64,000 nucleotides of DNA, taken from positions 496,001 through 560,000 of the forward strand of contig CAVWEI010000001.1 of the NCBI GenBank assembly GCA_963753845.1, read 5' to 3'. Shown here one piece after another: positions 29,805 through 39,157 of the stretch. This DNA comes from Thiosocius sp963753845 (GTDB lineage: Bacteria; Pseudomonadota; Gammaproteobacteria; Chromatiales; Chromatiaceae). The position numbers were made by a program, and so were the translations under genes. Below the pieces are notes generated by a model that saw only the letters and a list, made by a program, of their open reading frames with translations, had not been told where the DNA came from and ran no database searches. How positions within the stretch are numbered: position 1 is the first letter of the stretch; each line of letters opens with the position of its first letter.

Positions 29805-31016
29805 GTGTCGTCGCCCGAAATGGAAGATTTCCAAAGAATCAAACGCTTGCCGCCCTACGTGTTCGCTATTGTGAACGAGTTGAAGGCGGAAGCGCGAGCG
29901 CGTGGCGAAGACATCATCGATTTTGGTATGGGCAACCCCGACCAGCCGACGCCCAAGCACATCGTCGACAAACTGGTCGAGGCTGCACAGCGCAGCGATA
30001 CGCACCGCTACTCGGTCTCGCGCGGCGTGCCGCGACTGCGCCGGGCGATCTGCAACTGGTACAAGGACCAGTATGACGTGGTCCTGGATCCGGACACGCA
30101 AGCTATCGTGACCATCGGTTCGAAAGAGGGGCTGGCGCACCTTGCGTTGGCCTGCATGGGGCCAGGTGATTCGGTGCTGGTACCCAATCCCGCTTATCCA
30201 ATTCACCCCTATGGTTTCATCATTGCCGGCGCCGATGTGCGGCACGTGCCCATGACGCCCGAGCATGATTTTTTCGAAGAGTTGCGCAAGGCGATCGAGG
30301 AGTCCTGGCCGCGACCGAAGATGCTGGTGGTGAATTTCCCGGGCAACCCGACGACCCAGTGTGTCGATCTGGATTTCTTCCAGCGGATCATCGACATCGC
30401 CAGGGCGAACGATATCTGGGTGATTCACGACCTTGCCTATGCCGCCATCTCTTTCGATGGTTATAAAGCGCCGTCGATTTTGCAGGTGCCGGGGGCGGAC
30501 GAGATCGCCGTCGAGTTCTACTCGATGTCCAAGACCTACAACATGCCCGGATGGCGGGTCGGATTCATGCTTGGCAACCAGATTCTGGTCGCGGCCCTGG
30601 CGAAGATAAAGTCGTACCTCGATTACGGCATGTTCACGCCGATCCAGGTTGCAGCCATTGCCGCGCTGGAAGGCCCCCAGGATTGCGTGAACGATATCCG
30701 TGCCATGTATCAGCGGCGCCGGGACGTCTTGTGTGACGGGTTGAACGCGATGGGCTGGATGGTCGACAAACCCAAGGCAACCATGTTCGTCTGGGCGCCG
30801 ATCCCCGAGCCCTACAAGGAGATGGGTTCGCTGGAATTCTGCAAGAAGCTTTTGCAGGACGCGAAAGTAGCAGTGTCTCCGGGCATCGGTTTCGGCTCGT
30901 ATGGTGATGACCATGTGCGTATCGGACTGATCGAAAACGAGCACCGTACACGCCAGGCATTGCGCGGCATCAAGGAGATGTTCCGTCGCGATGGCCTTGT
31001 AAAGGTACCGGGCTGA
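29805..31016 (+). CDS. alaC: Alanine/2-oxo-acid aminotransferase, AlaC type
   Basis: 403-aa class I/II PLP enzyme that makes alanine from pyruvate and glutamate. PLP-binding K243 lies in SMSKTYNMPGWR; NFPGNPTT and GIGFGSYGDDHVRIGLIEN are conserved. The start KRLPPYVFAIVNELKAEARARGEDIIDFGMGNPD is characteristic of AlaC. The gene lies 54 bp upstream of hom, a frequent neighbour in gammaproteobacteria, so both may be in one transcript. Confidence 0.9.
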   Translation: MSSPEMEDFQRIKRLPPYVFAIVNELKAEARARGEDIIDFGMGNPDQPTPKHIVDKLVEAAQRSDTHRYSVSRGVPRLRRAICNWYKDQYDVVLDPDTQAIVTIGSKEGLAHLALACMGPGDSVLVPNPAYPIHPYGFIIAGADVRHVPMTPEHDFFEELRKAIEESWPRPKMLVVNFPGNPTTQCVDLDFFQRIIDIARANDIWVIHDLAYAAISFDGYKAPSILQVPGADEIAVEFYSMSKTYNMPGWRVGFMLGNQILVAALAKIKSYLDYGMFTPIQVAAIAALEGPQDCVNDIRAMYQRRRDVLCDGLNAMGWMVDKPKATMFVWAPIPEPYKEMGSLEFCKKLLQDAKVAVSPGIGFGSYGDDHVRIGLIENEHRTRQALRGIKEMFRRDGLVKVPG

Positions 31017-31070
31017 CGGCGGCGCCTGGCCGTCGTCTGATCCGGGAAGTCAGCAAGTGGGGAGAGAGTC

Positions 31071-32381
31071 TTGAATCCTGTCAAAGTCGGCCTGCTGGGC
31101 CTCGGCACCGTGGGTGGTGGCACCCTGAATGTGCTGGTGAGAAATGCCGCTGAGATTGCCCGCCGGGCGGGGCGCGAGATCGTGGTCGCGCATGCCGCGG
31201 CGCGTGAGTTCCGTGCTGAAGGACTGGAGGGCCTGGATAAAGTCGAGGTGTGCGACGATGCCTTTGCGGTGGTCGACAATCCCGAGATCGATATCATCGT
31301 CGAGCTCATCGGAGGCTATTCGCCGGCGCGCGAACTGGTACTGAAGGCGATCGAGAACGGCAAGCATGTGGTCACCGCCAATAAGGCGCTGATTGCGCTG
31401 CACGGCAACGAGATCTTCGCGGCCGCGCAAAAGAAGGGTGTGACCGTGGCCTTCGAAGCGGCGGTGGCCGGTGGTATCCCGATAATCAAGGCCCTGCGCG
31501 AGGGCCTCGCGGCCAACCACATCGAATGGATCGCCGGGATTATCAACGGCACCGGCAATTTCATCCTCACCGAGATGAAGGACAAGGGGCGCGCCTTCGC
31601 CGACGTGCTGGCCGAGGCCCAGGCGCTCGGTTATGCCGAGGCCGACCCGACGTTCGACGTCGAGGGTATCGACGCGGCACACAAGCTGACCATCCTCGCC
31701 GCGCTGGCGTTTGGGATACCCCTGCAGTTCGACAAGTGCTACACGGAAGGGATCAGTCGCATCGAACCCCAGGATGTCGATTACGCAGAGCAGTTCGGGT
31801 ACCGAATCAAGCATCTGGGTATAACCCGCCGCACCGCCAAGGGTATCGAGTTGCGGGTCCATCCGACCCTGATTCCGGAGCGACGTCTGATCGCGAACGT
31901 CGACGGGGTGATGAATGCGGTGCTGGTCAAAGGCGATGCCGTGGGACCAACCCTGTACTACGGGGCTGGCGCAGGTTCCCTGCCGACTGCATCCGCTGTG
32001 GTGGCCGACATCATCGATGTTGCCCGGACTCTGACCACCGACCCTGAAAACCGGGTACCGCATCTGGCGTTCCAGCCCGGCGAATTGTCCGATCTGGCCG
32101 TGGTGCCCATGGACGACGTGGAGACCGCGTACTATCTGCGCATGACGGCGGAGGACCGGCCCGGCGTGGTGGCCGCGGTGGCGGGGATCCTCGCCGATGC
32201 TGGCATAAGCATCGAGGCCATGCAGCAGAAGAAGCCGCTGGAGGGCGAGACCCAGGTGCCGCTGATCATGCTGACCCACCGCATTGCCGAGCGCCAGATG
32301 AACGGGGCGATCAGCAGGATCGAGGCGCTGGATGCGATCCGCACCGGGGTGACACGTATCCGTGTCGAAAGCCTCAGCTGA
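31071..32381 (+). CDS. hom: Homoserine dehydrogenase
   Basis: 436 aa, NAD(P)H-dependent reduction of aspartate semialdehyde to homoserine, the branch point to threonine and methionine. N-terminal Rossmann motif GLGTVGGG (about 9-16), catalytic-domain signature AGIINGTGNFILTEM and a C-terminal ACT domain (about 352-432, AEDRPGVVAAVAGILADAGI) for threonine feedback. Monofunctional: no aspartokinase domain. RBS GGGGAGAG precedes the TTG start. Followed by the RpfE-type gene with a 20-bp overlap. Confidence 0.96.
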   Translation: MNPVKVGLLGLGTVGGGTLNVLVRNAAEIARRAGREIVVAHAAAREFRAEGLEGLDKVEVCDDAFAVVDNPEIDIIVELIGGYSPARELVLKAIENGKHVVTANKALIALHGNEIFAAAQKKGVTVAFEAAVAGGIPIIKALREGLAANHIEWIAGIINGTGNFILTEMKDKGRAFADVLAEAQALGYAEADPTFDVEGIDAAHKLTILAALAFGIPLQFDKCYTEGISRIEPQDVDYAEQFGYRIKHLGITRRTAKGIELRVHPTLIPERRLIANVDGVMNAVLVKGDAVGPTLYYGAGAGSLPTASAVVADIIDVARTLTTDPENRVPHLAFQPGELSDLAVVPMDDVETAYYLRMTAEDRPGVVAAVAGILADAGISIEAMQQKKPLEGETQVPLIMLTHRIAERQMNGAISRIEALDAIRTGVTRIRVESLS

Positions 32382-33381
32382 CGGTTTGAACCGCCACCTG
32401 TTCGTGCCCGGCCTGCTGGGCCCCATGCCGGGACTCGAGCGCGAAGATCAGATTGCATTGCCGCGCCTGGAGATCCTGCTGGCGCGCGCCGACCGGCTTG
32501 TCGAGCCTGTGGGCTACGCCGGGGGCCTGTTCGCCCTCTTCGGCGTCGAGACACCGGCCGGCACCGACCTGCCCACCGCCGCGGTCTGTTTCCTGGCCGA
32601 CACCGGCGAGGCACCGGCGGGCTTCCTGCTGCATGCCGATCCCCTGCAACTGGTTCCCGACCTCGACCGTTTGCTGGCCTTCGATCTGGAAGATGATCCG
32701 CTTGATCCCGACGAGATCGCCGGGCTGGTGGAGGCCTTCAACGCCCATTTCAAGGACGACGGAGTGTGTCTGTATGGCAGTCCCGCCGGGCGCATCTACA
32801 TGCACTGCGATCGGACACCGTCGATTCAGACGCACCCGCTGTCGACAGTGATTGGGCGCAATCTTGATCGGTTTCTGCCCGATGGCGAGTACCGGCGTTG
32901 GTGGCGTGGCCTGCTCAACGAGATCCAGATGCTGTGTCATGCTTTGGAATTCAACCGCGAACGCGAGGCCCGGGGGCGGCCGACGCTGGGTGGCCTCTGG
33001 TTCAGTGGCGGGGGCAGCCTGCCGCCGGAGGGGCAGGGCCCGGTGGCCAGGCTGGTCGGTGATTGCGCCCTGTCACGCGGGCTTCTTGCGCTGCGTACCG
33101 GGGTGGGCGGAGATGAATTGATCGTCGAGCACGCACCGGGCAGGGCGATGATGCGTGCCGACCCTGGTCCCTGGCTGCAGGCACTCGCCGAACTCGAGGA
33201 TCGCATGGCGGGCCTGTTGCGGGACTGCGAGGAGCTACATGTCCATCCCGGTAACGGGACGGTCTACCGCTGGCACGCACGCGCGGCCAGGCGTTTGTGG
33301 CGTAGGCGGCGATCCCTGTTCGAGCGTCTGGACCGGAATCCCCAGGCGCTGCGCGACCCCAGTGACCACAAAGGGTTATAA
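32362..33381 (+). CDS. RpfE-type / phosphoglycerate-mutase-like protein between hom and thrC
   Basis: 339-aa soluble protein. Recognisable pieces are LHADPLQLVPDLDRL, PLSTVIGRNLDRFLPDG, WRGLLNEIQMLCHALEFNREREARGRP and LWFSGGGSLP, which match the family annotated as RpfE-type regulatory proteins or cofactor-independent phosphoglycerate-mutase-like proteins, part of the alkaline-phosphatase fold. The metal-binding residues of true phosphoglycerate mutases are not evident, so catalytic activity is doubtful. The GTG start lies within the 3' end of hom and a TTG at 32386 is an alternative. The linkage to hom and thrC suggests, but does not prove, a link to threonine synthesis. Confidence 0.6.
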   Translation: MSKASADGLNRHLFVPGLLGPMPGLEREDQIALPRLEILLARADRLVEPVGYAGGLFALFGVETPAGTDLPTAAVCFLADTGEAPAGFLLHADPLQLVPDLDRLLAFDLEDDPLDPDEIAGLVEAFNAHFKDDGVCLYGSPAGRIYMHCDRTPSIQTHPLSTVIGRNLDRFLPDGEYRRWWRGLLNEIQMLCHALEFNREREARGRPTLGGLWFSGGGSLPPEGQGPVARLVGDCALSRGLLALRTGVGGDELIVEHAPGRAMMRADPGPWLQALAELEDRMAGLLRDCEELHVHPGNGTVYRWHARAARRLWRRRRSLFERLDRNPQALRDPSDHKGL

Positions 33382-33413
33382 TTGCACGCTTTGTTGGACA
33401 CTCAGCGCGCACC

Positions 33414-34886
33414 ATGAACTTCATCGAAACCCGGGGCAATGACGGCAGCCGCCCGTCGTCCGTCACCTTTTCCCAGGCCATTCTCAGCCCGATGACCTCT
33501 TTCGGCGGCATTTACGTGCCCGAAAGCCTGCCCGAACTGGGCGAACCTTTCCTGCGCGCGCACCTGGACAGCGACTACAAGACCCTGGCGCGCGCGGTGC
33601 TCGATGCCTTCGAACTGGATATCGACCAGGCGGTGATCGACCGCGCACTGGACCTGTACGACGGCTTCGACGATCCGGCACACCCGGTGCCCGTGGTACG
33701 GGTGCGCGACGACCTGTTCGTCACCGAGCTGTACCACGGGCCCACGCGGGCCTTCAAGGACATGGCGCTGCAACCCTTCGGCGTGGTTCTGTCCAGCCTG
33801 GCCCAGGCCCGGGACGAGCACTACCTGATCCTCGCGGCGACCAGCGGAGATACCGGGCCGGCAACCCTGGAGACATTCAAGGGCCGCGCCAACGTAAAGG
33901 TGGCCTGTTTGTACCCCGATGGCGGGACGTCAGACGTGCAACGCCTGCAGATGGTGACCGAGGATGCAGCCAACCTTAAGGTGATCGGCATCCATGGCGA
34001 TTTCGACGACGCGCAGTCCGCGCTCAAGACCCTGTTGTCTTCCGATTCCTTTCAGGCCAGGCTGCGCGAGCGTCACACTCACCTGTCCGCCGCAAACTCG
34101 GTCAACTTTGGCCGCATCATCTTCCAGCAGATCTACCACATCCACAGCTACCTGGAGCTGGTACGCCAAGGCGCCATTGCGATCGGTGACAAGGTTTACC
34201 TGAACTTGCCCAGCGGCAACTTCGGCAACGCGCTTGGCGGTTACTACGCCATGAAGATGGGGTTGCCGGTGGAGAAGATCCTGATCTCCTCGAACAGCAA
34301 CAACGTGCTGACCGAGCTGATTCGCAGCGGGGCTTACGACCTGCGCGGCCGCAACGTGATCGCGACCAGTTCGCCGGCCATGGACATTCTCAAGTCGTCG
34401 AATGTCGAACGTGTGCTCTACGACCTGTTCGGTGCCCAGCGCACGCGCGAGCTGATGGCCGAGCTGGACGAGAACCGGGTCTACCGTTTGACCGCCGACG
34501 AGCTGGCCTCGCTGCAGGCCGTGTTTGCCGCCGACTACGCCGACGATGCAGAGGTCGAAGCCTACATCGGCGAGACCTTCCGCGACGGCGGCTACCTGAT
34601 GGACCCGCACACGGCCACCTGTTTCAAGGCCCATGCCAGCTGCCGCGACAAGCCGTTGCCGGGTATCGTTTATTCCACTGCGGAATGGACCAAGTTCTCG
34701 CCGACCATCGCGCACGCCCTGACCGGCGAGGACGACAGCCACGATATCGATGCCCTGAAATCCATATCCGCTGCCGCGAACACACCCATCCCGCCGATGA
34801 TCGAGGCCCTGTTCGACAGACGAGTGGTGCAGGATACGGTGATCGACAAGCAGGATATCGAGCGGGAAGTGCTCGCGTTCGTCTGA
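33414..34886 (+). CDS. thrC: Threonine synthase
   Basis: 490-aa PLP enzyme that converts O-phosphohomoserine to threonine. FRGNDGSRPS-type start, PMTSFGGIYVPESLPEL, PLP-lysine K115 in TRAFKDMALQPFG, AATSGDTGPATLETF and NSVNFGRIIFQQIYH are all present. This is the longer threonine synthase class, without SAM regulation. The gene for homoserine kinase (thrB) is not beside it. It ends 19 bp before a MITE-like element. Confidence 0.96.
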   Translation: MNFIETRGNDGSRPSSVTFSQAILSPMTSFGGIYVPESLPELGEPFLRAHLDSDYKTLARAVLDAFELDIDQAVIDRALDLYDGFDDPAHPVPVVRVRDDLFVTELYHGPTRAFKDMALQPFGVVLSSLAQARDEHYLILAATSGDTGPATLETFKGRANVKVACLYPDGGTSDVQRLQMVTEDAANLKVIGIHGDFDDAQSALKTLLSSDSFQARLRERHTHLSAANSVNFGRIIFQQIYHIHSYLELVRQGAIAIGDKVYLNLPSGNFGNALGGYYAMKMGLPVEKILISSNSNNVLTELIRSGAYDLRGRNVIATSSPAMDILKSSNVERVLYDLFGAQRTRELMAELDENRVYRLTADELASLQAVFAADYADDAEVEAYIGETFRDGGYLMDPHTATCFKAHASCRDKPLPGIVYSTAEWTKFSPTIAHALTGEDDSHDIDALKSISAAANTPIPPMIEALFDRRVVQDTVIDKQDIEREVLAFV

Positions 34887-34904
34887 GGAAGGCGGCGTAA
34901 AAAA

Positions 34905-35128
34905 GGCTCTGTCTGGGTTGACTGTTGAGGCTCCCTTCGAACGACTTTGAGCGGCCGTAGGGCAGGCTGCGCCTGCCGATGTCGGGCACAGCCCGACCGA
35001 CTGTCAGAAGGTCTACGGACCTCGAACTACAACCCTGAGCCGCCGCTCGGTTTGTTCATGGCGCCACCTCCTTTCAGGAGCCGCCCTTTTCAGTTTACGC
35101 CTTTGCAACACTTAACTCAGACAGAGCC
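34905..35128. mobile_element. 224-bp MITE-like element with terminal inverted repeats and 7-bp direct repeats
   Basis: The left end GGCTCTGTCTGGGTTGACTG (34905 on) and the right end, read on the other strand, GGCTCTGTCTGAGTTAAGTG match at 20 of the first 23 positions. The copies are flanked by TAAAAAA (34898-34904 and 35129-35135), a likely target-site duplication. The inside codes for nothing and holds two hairpins, GGCAGGC-TGC-GCCTGCC and GTCGGGC-ACA-GCCCGAC. Ends beginning GGCTCT and an AT-rich duplication of 7-8 bp recall the ISL3 family; that link is inference. Confidence 0.7.
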
Positions 35129-35130
35129 TA

Positions 35131-35155
35131 AAAAAACTGGGTTTGCCCCGTTTTT
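35131..35155. terminator. Bidirectional terminator between thrC and the epimerase gene
   Basis: AAAAACTGGG and CCCCGTTTTT pair around a TTTG loop, with an A tract on one side and a T tract on the other, so it can work on both strands. It serves the convergent thrC and epimerase genes. The MITE sits directly against its left A tract, and the direct repeat flanking the MITE is a copy of this A tract. Confidence 0.65.
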
Positions 35156-35207
35156 ACGTGCGTTTTTACGAAAAGGCCGCCGCCAAATCTGAAAGAGGCG
35201 GGACCGG

Positions 35208-36215
35208 TCAGACGTGGTAATACGCGCGATACCAGTCGACGAATTCCGCGACACCCTGCTCAACCGAGGTGGTTGGTTTGTAGCCGAAGTCGGCCACCAG
35301 GTCTTCGACATTTGCGTAGGTGTCGGGTACATCGCCGGGCTGCAGCGGCAGCAACTCCTTTTCTGCCTTCATGCCCAGGCACGTTTCCAGGGTTTCGATG
35401 TAGTGCATCAATTCGACCGGGTTGTTGTTGCCGATGTTGTACAGGCGGTAGGGCGCGCGGCTGCTTGCCGAGTCGGGTACATCGCCATTCCAATCCGGAT
35501 TCGGCCGGGCGGGTTGGTCCAATACACGCACGACACCCTCGACGATATCGTCGATATAAGTGAAATCACGGCGGTGCTTCCCATAGTTGAATACAGGGAT
35601 CGACTCACCGGCAAGGATGTTCCGGGTGAATTTGAACAGCGCCATGTCGGGCCGGCCCCATGGGCCATAGACGGTGAAGAAGCGCAGCCCGGTGGTGGGT
35701 ATGTCGTACAGATGACTGTAGGTATGTGCCATCAACTCGTTCGCCTTCTTGGTCGCGGCATACAGGCTGACCGGGTGATCGACGTTGTCATGCACCGAGA
35801 ACGGCATGCTGGTGTTCGAGCCGTAGACCGAACTCGAGGAGGCGTACACCAGGTGCTCCACACCCTGGGTACGACAGCCCTGCAGTATGTTGCCGAACCC
35901 GACCAAGTTGCTGTCGATATAGGCGTCGGGGTTCTCGATCGAGTAACGCACACCCGCTTGCGCGGCCAGATTGACGACCCGCTCAGGCTGGAATCGGGCG
36001 AAGGTATCGGCCATCGCATCGCGGTCCTCGATACGTGCACGCACTTCGGTGTAGCCGTCGTATTGAAGGGTGCGTGCGAGACGGGCCTCCTTGAGCGATA
36101 CATCGTAATAAGGATCGAGGCAGTCGACCCCGATGACCTCGTCACCACGTTCGAGCAGGCGCAGGGAGAGGCTGGAACCGATGAAGCCGGCGCTGCCGGT
36201 GATCAATACACGCAT
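35208..36215 (-). CDS. UDP-glucuronate 4-epimerase-type NAD-dependent epimerase
   Basis: 335-aa extended short-chain dehydrogenase. It has NAD-binding GSAGFIG (7-13), the catalytic YxxxK pair (Y152, K156) and the region RFFTVYGPWGRPDMALFKFTRNIL that marks UDP-glucuronate epimerases (CapI/GAE type), which make UDP-galacturonate. Downstream of the UDP-sugar dehydrogenase on the same strand. The two enzymes probably supply charged sugars for the polysaccharide assembled by the EpsB-type transferase encoded divergently. Confidence 0.87.
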   Translation of the reverse strand: MRVLITGSAGFIGSSLSLRLLERGDEVIGVDCLDPYYDVSLKEARLARTLQYDGYTEVRARIEDRDAMADTFARFQPERVVNLAAQAGVRYSIENPDAYIDSNLVGFGNILQGCRTQGVEHLVYASSSSVYGSNTSMPFSVHDNVDHPVSLYAATKKANELMAHTYSHLYDIPTTGLRFFTVYGPWGRPDMALFKFTRNILAGESIPVFNYGKHRRDFTYIDDIVEGVVRVLDQPARPNPDWNGDVPDSASSRAPYRLYNIGNNNPVELMHYIETLETCLGMKAEKELLPLQPGDVPDTYANVEDLVADFGYKPTTSVEQGVAEFVDWYRAYYHV

Positions 36216-36235
36216 GATGAATCGCTACCTGTTTT

Positions 36236-36253
36236 GGAAGACTACAGTCTTCC
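36236..36253. repeat. 18-bp perfect palindrome over the stop codon of the UDP-sugar dehydrogenase gene
   Basis: GGAAGACTACAGTCTTCC is a perfect inverted repeat (8-bp arms, 2-bp centre). It covers the TAG stop of the dehydrogenase gene and lies between it and the epimerase. It could be an intercistronic RNA hairpin or a protein site; there is no T tract. Confidence 0.45.
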
Positions 36254-37513
36254 GTCCGTCTCGGACGCCGGGAACAGGTACTTGACGTCGTACAGAATCG
36301 CATTGGGCACCCCCATCGCGCGAAGCCTGCCGATGCCAAGTTCGGCAAACTGGCGGTGTGAGACCGCCAGGATCATCGCGTCGTAGACACCGTTTTCGGG
36401 CTGCGATATCGGGGTGATTCCATATTCGTGCTCGGCCTCGGTCGCGCTGACCCAGGGGTCCCAGACATCGACCTGCATCCCGTAGCTTTCGAGTTCGTCG
36501 ATGATATCGGTGACCCGTGTGTTGCGCAGATCGGGGCAGTTCTCCTTAAAGGTGAGCCCCATGATCAGGATGCGCCCGCCGTGCACCTTCAAGTCGCGTT
36601 GCAGCATCAGTTTGACCACGGTGCCGGCCACGTGCGATCCCATCCCGTCGTTGATCCGGCGTCCGGCCAGGATCATGGCCGGGTGGTAGCCGATCGCCTG
36701 TGCCTTGTGGGTGAGATAATAAGGGTCCACGCCGATACAGTGTCCGCCGACGAGGCCCGGCCGGAACGGGAGGAAATTCCACTTGGTGCCGGCGGCCTTC
36801 AGTACCTCCTCGGTATCGATGCCCAGCTTGCTGAAGATCAGCGAGAGTTCATTGATCAGCGCGATATTGACGTCACGCTGGGTGTTCTCGATCACCTTGG
36901 CGGCCTCGGCCACCTTGATGCTGCTGGCCTTGTGCGTGCCGGCAACGATGATGCTGGCGTACAGGGCGTCCACGAAATCGGCGATCTCCGGGGTCGAGCC
37001 CGAGGTGACCTTCTTGATCGTGGTCACCCGGTGTTCCTTGTCGCCCGGGTTGATCCGTTCAGGGCTGTAGCCGGCGAAGAAATCCCGGTTGAAGGTCAGA
37101 CCGGACACCTCCTCGATGACCGGGATGCAGTCATCCTCGGTCGCGCCCGGATACACGGTGGACTCGTAGATGACCACGTCGCCCTTGGAGATGACCTTGC
37201 CGACCGTGCGGCTGGCCGAGATCAGCGGGCGCAGGTCGGGACTCTTGTACTCGTCGATCGGTGTCGGGACCGTCACGATATACACGTTGCAGTCACGAAG
37301 GTCCTCGAGTTGATCGCTGTAGCGCATGGAAATTTTTTCCAGCTCTTCTGGTTCCACCTCTAAAGAACTATCCTTGCCCTGCCGCAATTCGTTAATACGC
37401 GGGACGCTGATATCGAAGCCGGTCACCGGGAACTTCTTTGCGAATTCCACGGCCAGAGGCAGGCCGACATACCCGAGCCCGACAACGGCAATTTTTGCGT
37501 CTTTGATTTCCAT
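36242..37513 (-). CDS. UDP-N-acetylglucosamine/UDP-sugar 6-dehydrogenase (TviB/WbpA type)
   Basis: 423 aa, nucleotide-sugar dehydrogenase of the UDP-glucose/GDP-mannose family. It has NAD-binding GLGYVGLP (12-19), the GYSPERINPGD signature, the catalytic-Cys motif VGGHCIGVDPYYL and the C-terminal domain KENCPDLRNTRV. The sequence is closest in pattern to TviB/WbpA, which oxidise UDP-GlcNAc or UDP-GalNAc to uronic acids. Start chosen at MEIKDAKIAVVGLG, with AGGAAGG 11 nt upstream; longer ATG starts exist but add unconserved residues. Confidence 0.88.
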   Translation of the reverse strand: MEIKDAKIAVVGLGYVGLPLAVEFAKKFPVTGFDISVPRINELRQGKDSSLEVEPEELEKISMRYSDQLEDLRDCNVYIVTVPTPIDEYKSPDLRPLISASRTVGKVISKGDVVIYESTVYPGATEDDCIPVIEEVSGLTFNRDFFAGYSPERINPGDKEHRVTTIKKVTSGSTPEIADFVDALYASIIVAGTHKASSIKVAEAAKVIENTQRDVNIALINELSLIFSKLGIDTEEVLKAAGTKWNFLPFRPGLVGGHCIGVDPYYLTHKAQAIGYHPAMILAGRRINDGMGSHVAGTVVKLMLQRDLKVHGGRILIMGLTFKENCPDLRNTRVTDIIDELESYGMQVDVWDPWVSATEAEHEYGITPISQPENGVYDAMILAVSHRQFAELGIGRLRAMGVPNAILYDVKYLFPASETDGRL

Positions 37514-37712
37514 TGGGAGAAACACCTTCCTCATCGTGTGTTCGGGCTGGTTTGCCCATAGCGCGGGGATAATAACCCGGCTTCGTGACCGAGGCGAGGC
37601 AGCCCAGTTCAAATGGTGACAGCGGTATGAATTATTCGCCTATCCGGTTGATTGAGCCCGCGTGGTTTGTCAGTCTCGGCGCGCCTGCAGCTAACCAGGA
37701 TTTTGTGATGTC

Positions 37713-39104
37713 ATGATGATCCGGCTTTTCGGCCACTATGTGTCCAAGCTCTACCTGCTGCTCGGGGTGGTCGAGTTCCTGGTCATGTTCTATTCGCTTC
37801 TGGCGGGATTCCACATGCGCTTTTCGGTGGTCGCGGCCGACCGGATGGAGACACCCGAAACGCTCTCGTACACCGCAATGGCGTATGCCGCGGCCATGAC
37901 GATCTCGATGATCTCGGTCGGCCTCTACCAGCGTGGACTGCCGTTCAGCGCCGGGTTGCTGGTACGTATAGGCCTGAGCTTCCTGATCGCCAGCGTGGCG
38001 ATGAGTGTCGTGTTTTACACGTTCCCCGACCTGGTTGTCGGGCGCGGGGTCATGGGCTACGCGATGCTCTTCACCTTTGTCGGCGTATTGGGGTTGCGCA
38101 GCCTTTTTTTCCGTCTTACGTACAGCCGGGCCCAGCTGACCAATGTGCTCGTTCTGGGGACCGGGCGTCAGGCTCAGATGATTGCCGAACTGGAGCCGCG
38201 CCAACCGGGTTTTCGGGTGGTGGGTTATGTCCCGGTCAATGAGCAGGAAACGGACATCCAGGTTGAGCGCTGGCTGCCTTACGACCGCCCCCTGATGGAG
38301 ATCGTTCTGGCTCACGAGATCGACGAGATCGTGGTGGCGCCGGATGACCGGCGCCTGCGCCTCCCCGTGGACGATATTCTCGACTGCAAGATGTCCGGGA
38401 CGATGGTCCTGGATCTCTTGAGTTTTTTCGAAAAAGAGACCTCCAGGATCAAGCTCGATGTACTGCATCCGAGCTGGATCTTCTTTTCGGATGGTTTTCG
38501 GCTGAGCGGACTGGCCCAGTACGCCAAACGGGCGCTCGATCTTTCGGCTGGCGTGCTGATCTTCCTGCTTTCCTGGCCGGCCATGCTGTTGGTCGCGCTC
38601 GCGATCAGGTTCGAGAGTGGGGCCAAGGCCCCGATCCTGTTCCACCAGGTTCGCGTGGGTCTGAACGGCCGTGAGTTCAGGGTCCATAAGTTTCGCAGCA
38701 TGCGGACCGACGCGGAGGCCGATGGCGTGGCGCGTTGGGCAACCAAGGATGACAGCCGGATCACCCGCGTCGGCGCCTTCATCCGCAAGACCCGGCTGGA
38801 TGAACTGCCGCAGGTGTTCAATGTCCTGCGCGGTGAGATGAGCCTGGTTGGGCCACGGCCGGAGCGGCCTGAATTCGTCCATCAGCTCGAAAAGGAGATG
38901 CCGTTCTATGCCGAGCGCCACAGGGTTAAGCCCGGACTGACCGGTTGGGCCCAGCTTTCCTATCCGTATGGCGCCACGGTCGACGATGCACGCAACAAGC
39001 TTGAGTTCGATCTCTATTACGTCAAGAATGCCAGCGTCTTTCTGGACCTGATCATCCTGCTCGAAACGGTAGAAGTGGTATTGTGGCGTAAGGGCGCGCA
39101 CTAG
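37713..39104 (+). CDS. EpsB-type exopolysaccharide polyprenyl glycosylphosphotransferase (PEP-CTERM-associated)
   Basis: 463-aa initiating transferase that moves a sugar phosphate onto undecaprenyl phosphate. Four N-terminal membrane helices (about 10-120), a CoA-binding-like middle domain (VLVLGTGRQAQMIAEL), a fifth helix (about 275-300) and a C-terminal bacterial sugar transferase domain with KFRSMRTDAE, RKTRLDELPQVFNVLRGEMSLVGPRPERPEFV and KPGLTGWAQL. The layout matches the EpsB_2 subfamily found in exosortase/PEP-CTERM loci, and the next three genes are the prsK-prsR-prsT set. Confidence 0.88.
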   Translation: MMIRLFGHYVSKLYLLLGVVEFLVMFYSLLAGFHMRFSVVAADRMETPETLSYTAMAYAAAMTISMISVGLYQRGLPFSAGLLVRIGLSFLIASVAMSVVFYTFPDLVVGRGVMGYAMLFTFVGVLGLRSLFFRLTYSRAQLTNVLVLGTGRQAQMIAELEPRQPGFRVVGYVPVNEQETDIQVERWLPYDRPLMEIVLAHEIDEIVVAPDDRRLRLPVDDILDCKMSGTMVLDLLSFFEKETSRIKLDVLHPSWIFFSDGFRLSGLAQYAKRALDLSAGVLIFLLSWPAMLLVALAIRFESGAKAPILFHQVRVGLNGREFRVHKFRSMRTDAEADGVARWATKDDSRITRVGAFIRKTRLDELPQVFNVLRGEMSLVGPRPERPEFVHQLEKEMPFYAERHRVKPGLTGWAQLSYPYGATVDDARNKLEFDLYYVKNASVFLDLIILLETVEVVLWRKGAH

Positions 39105-39157
39105 CGCGACGGTCTGGCAATAACACAACCGGGACCGGACGAAATGGATTCGATGCG

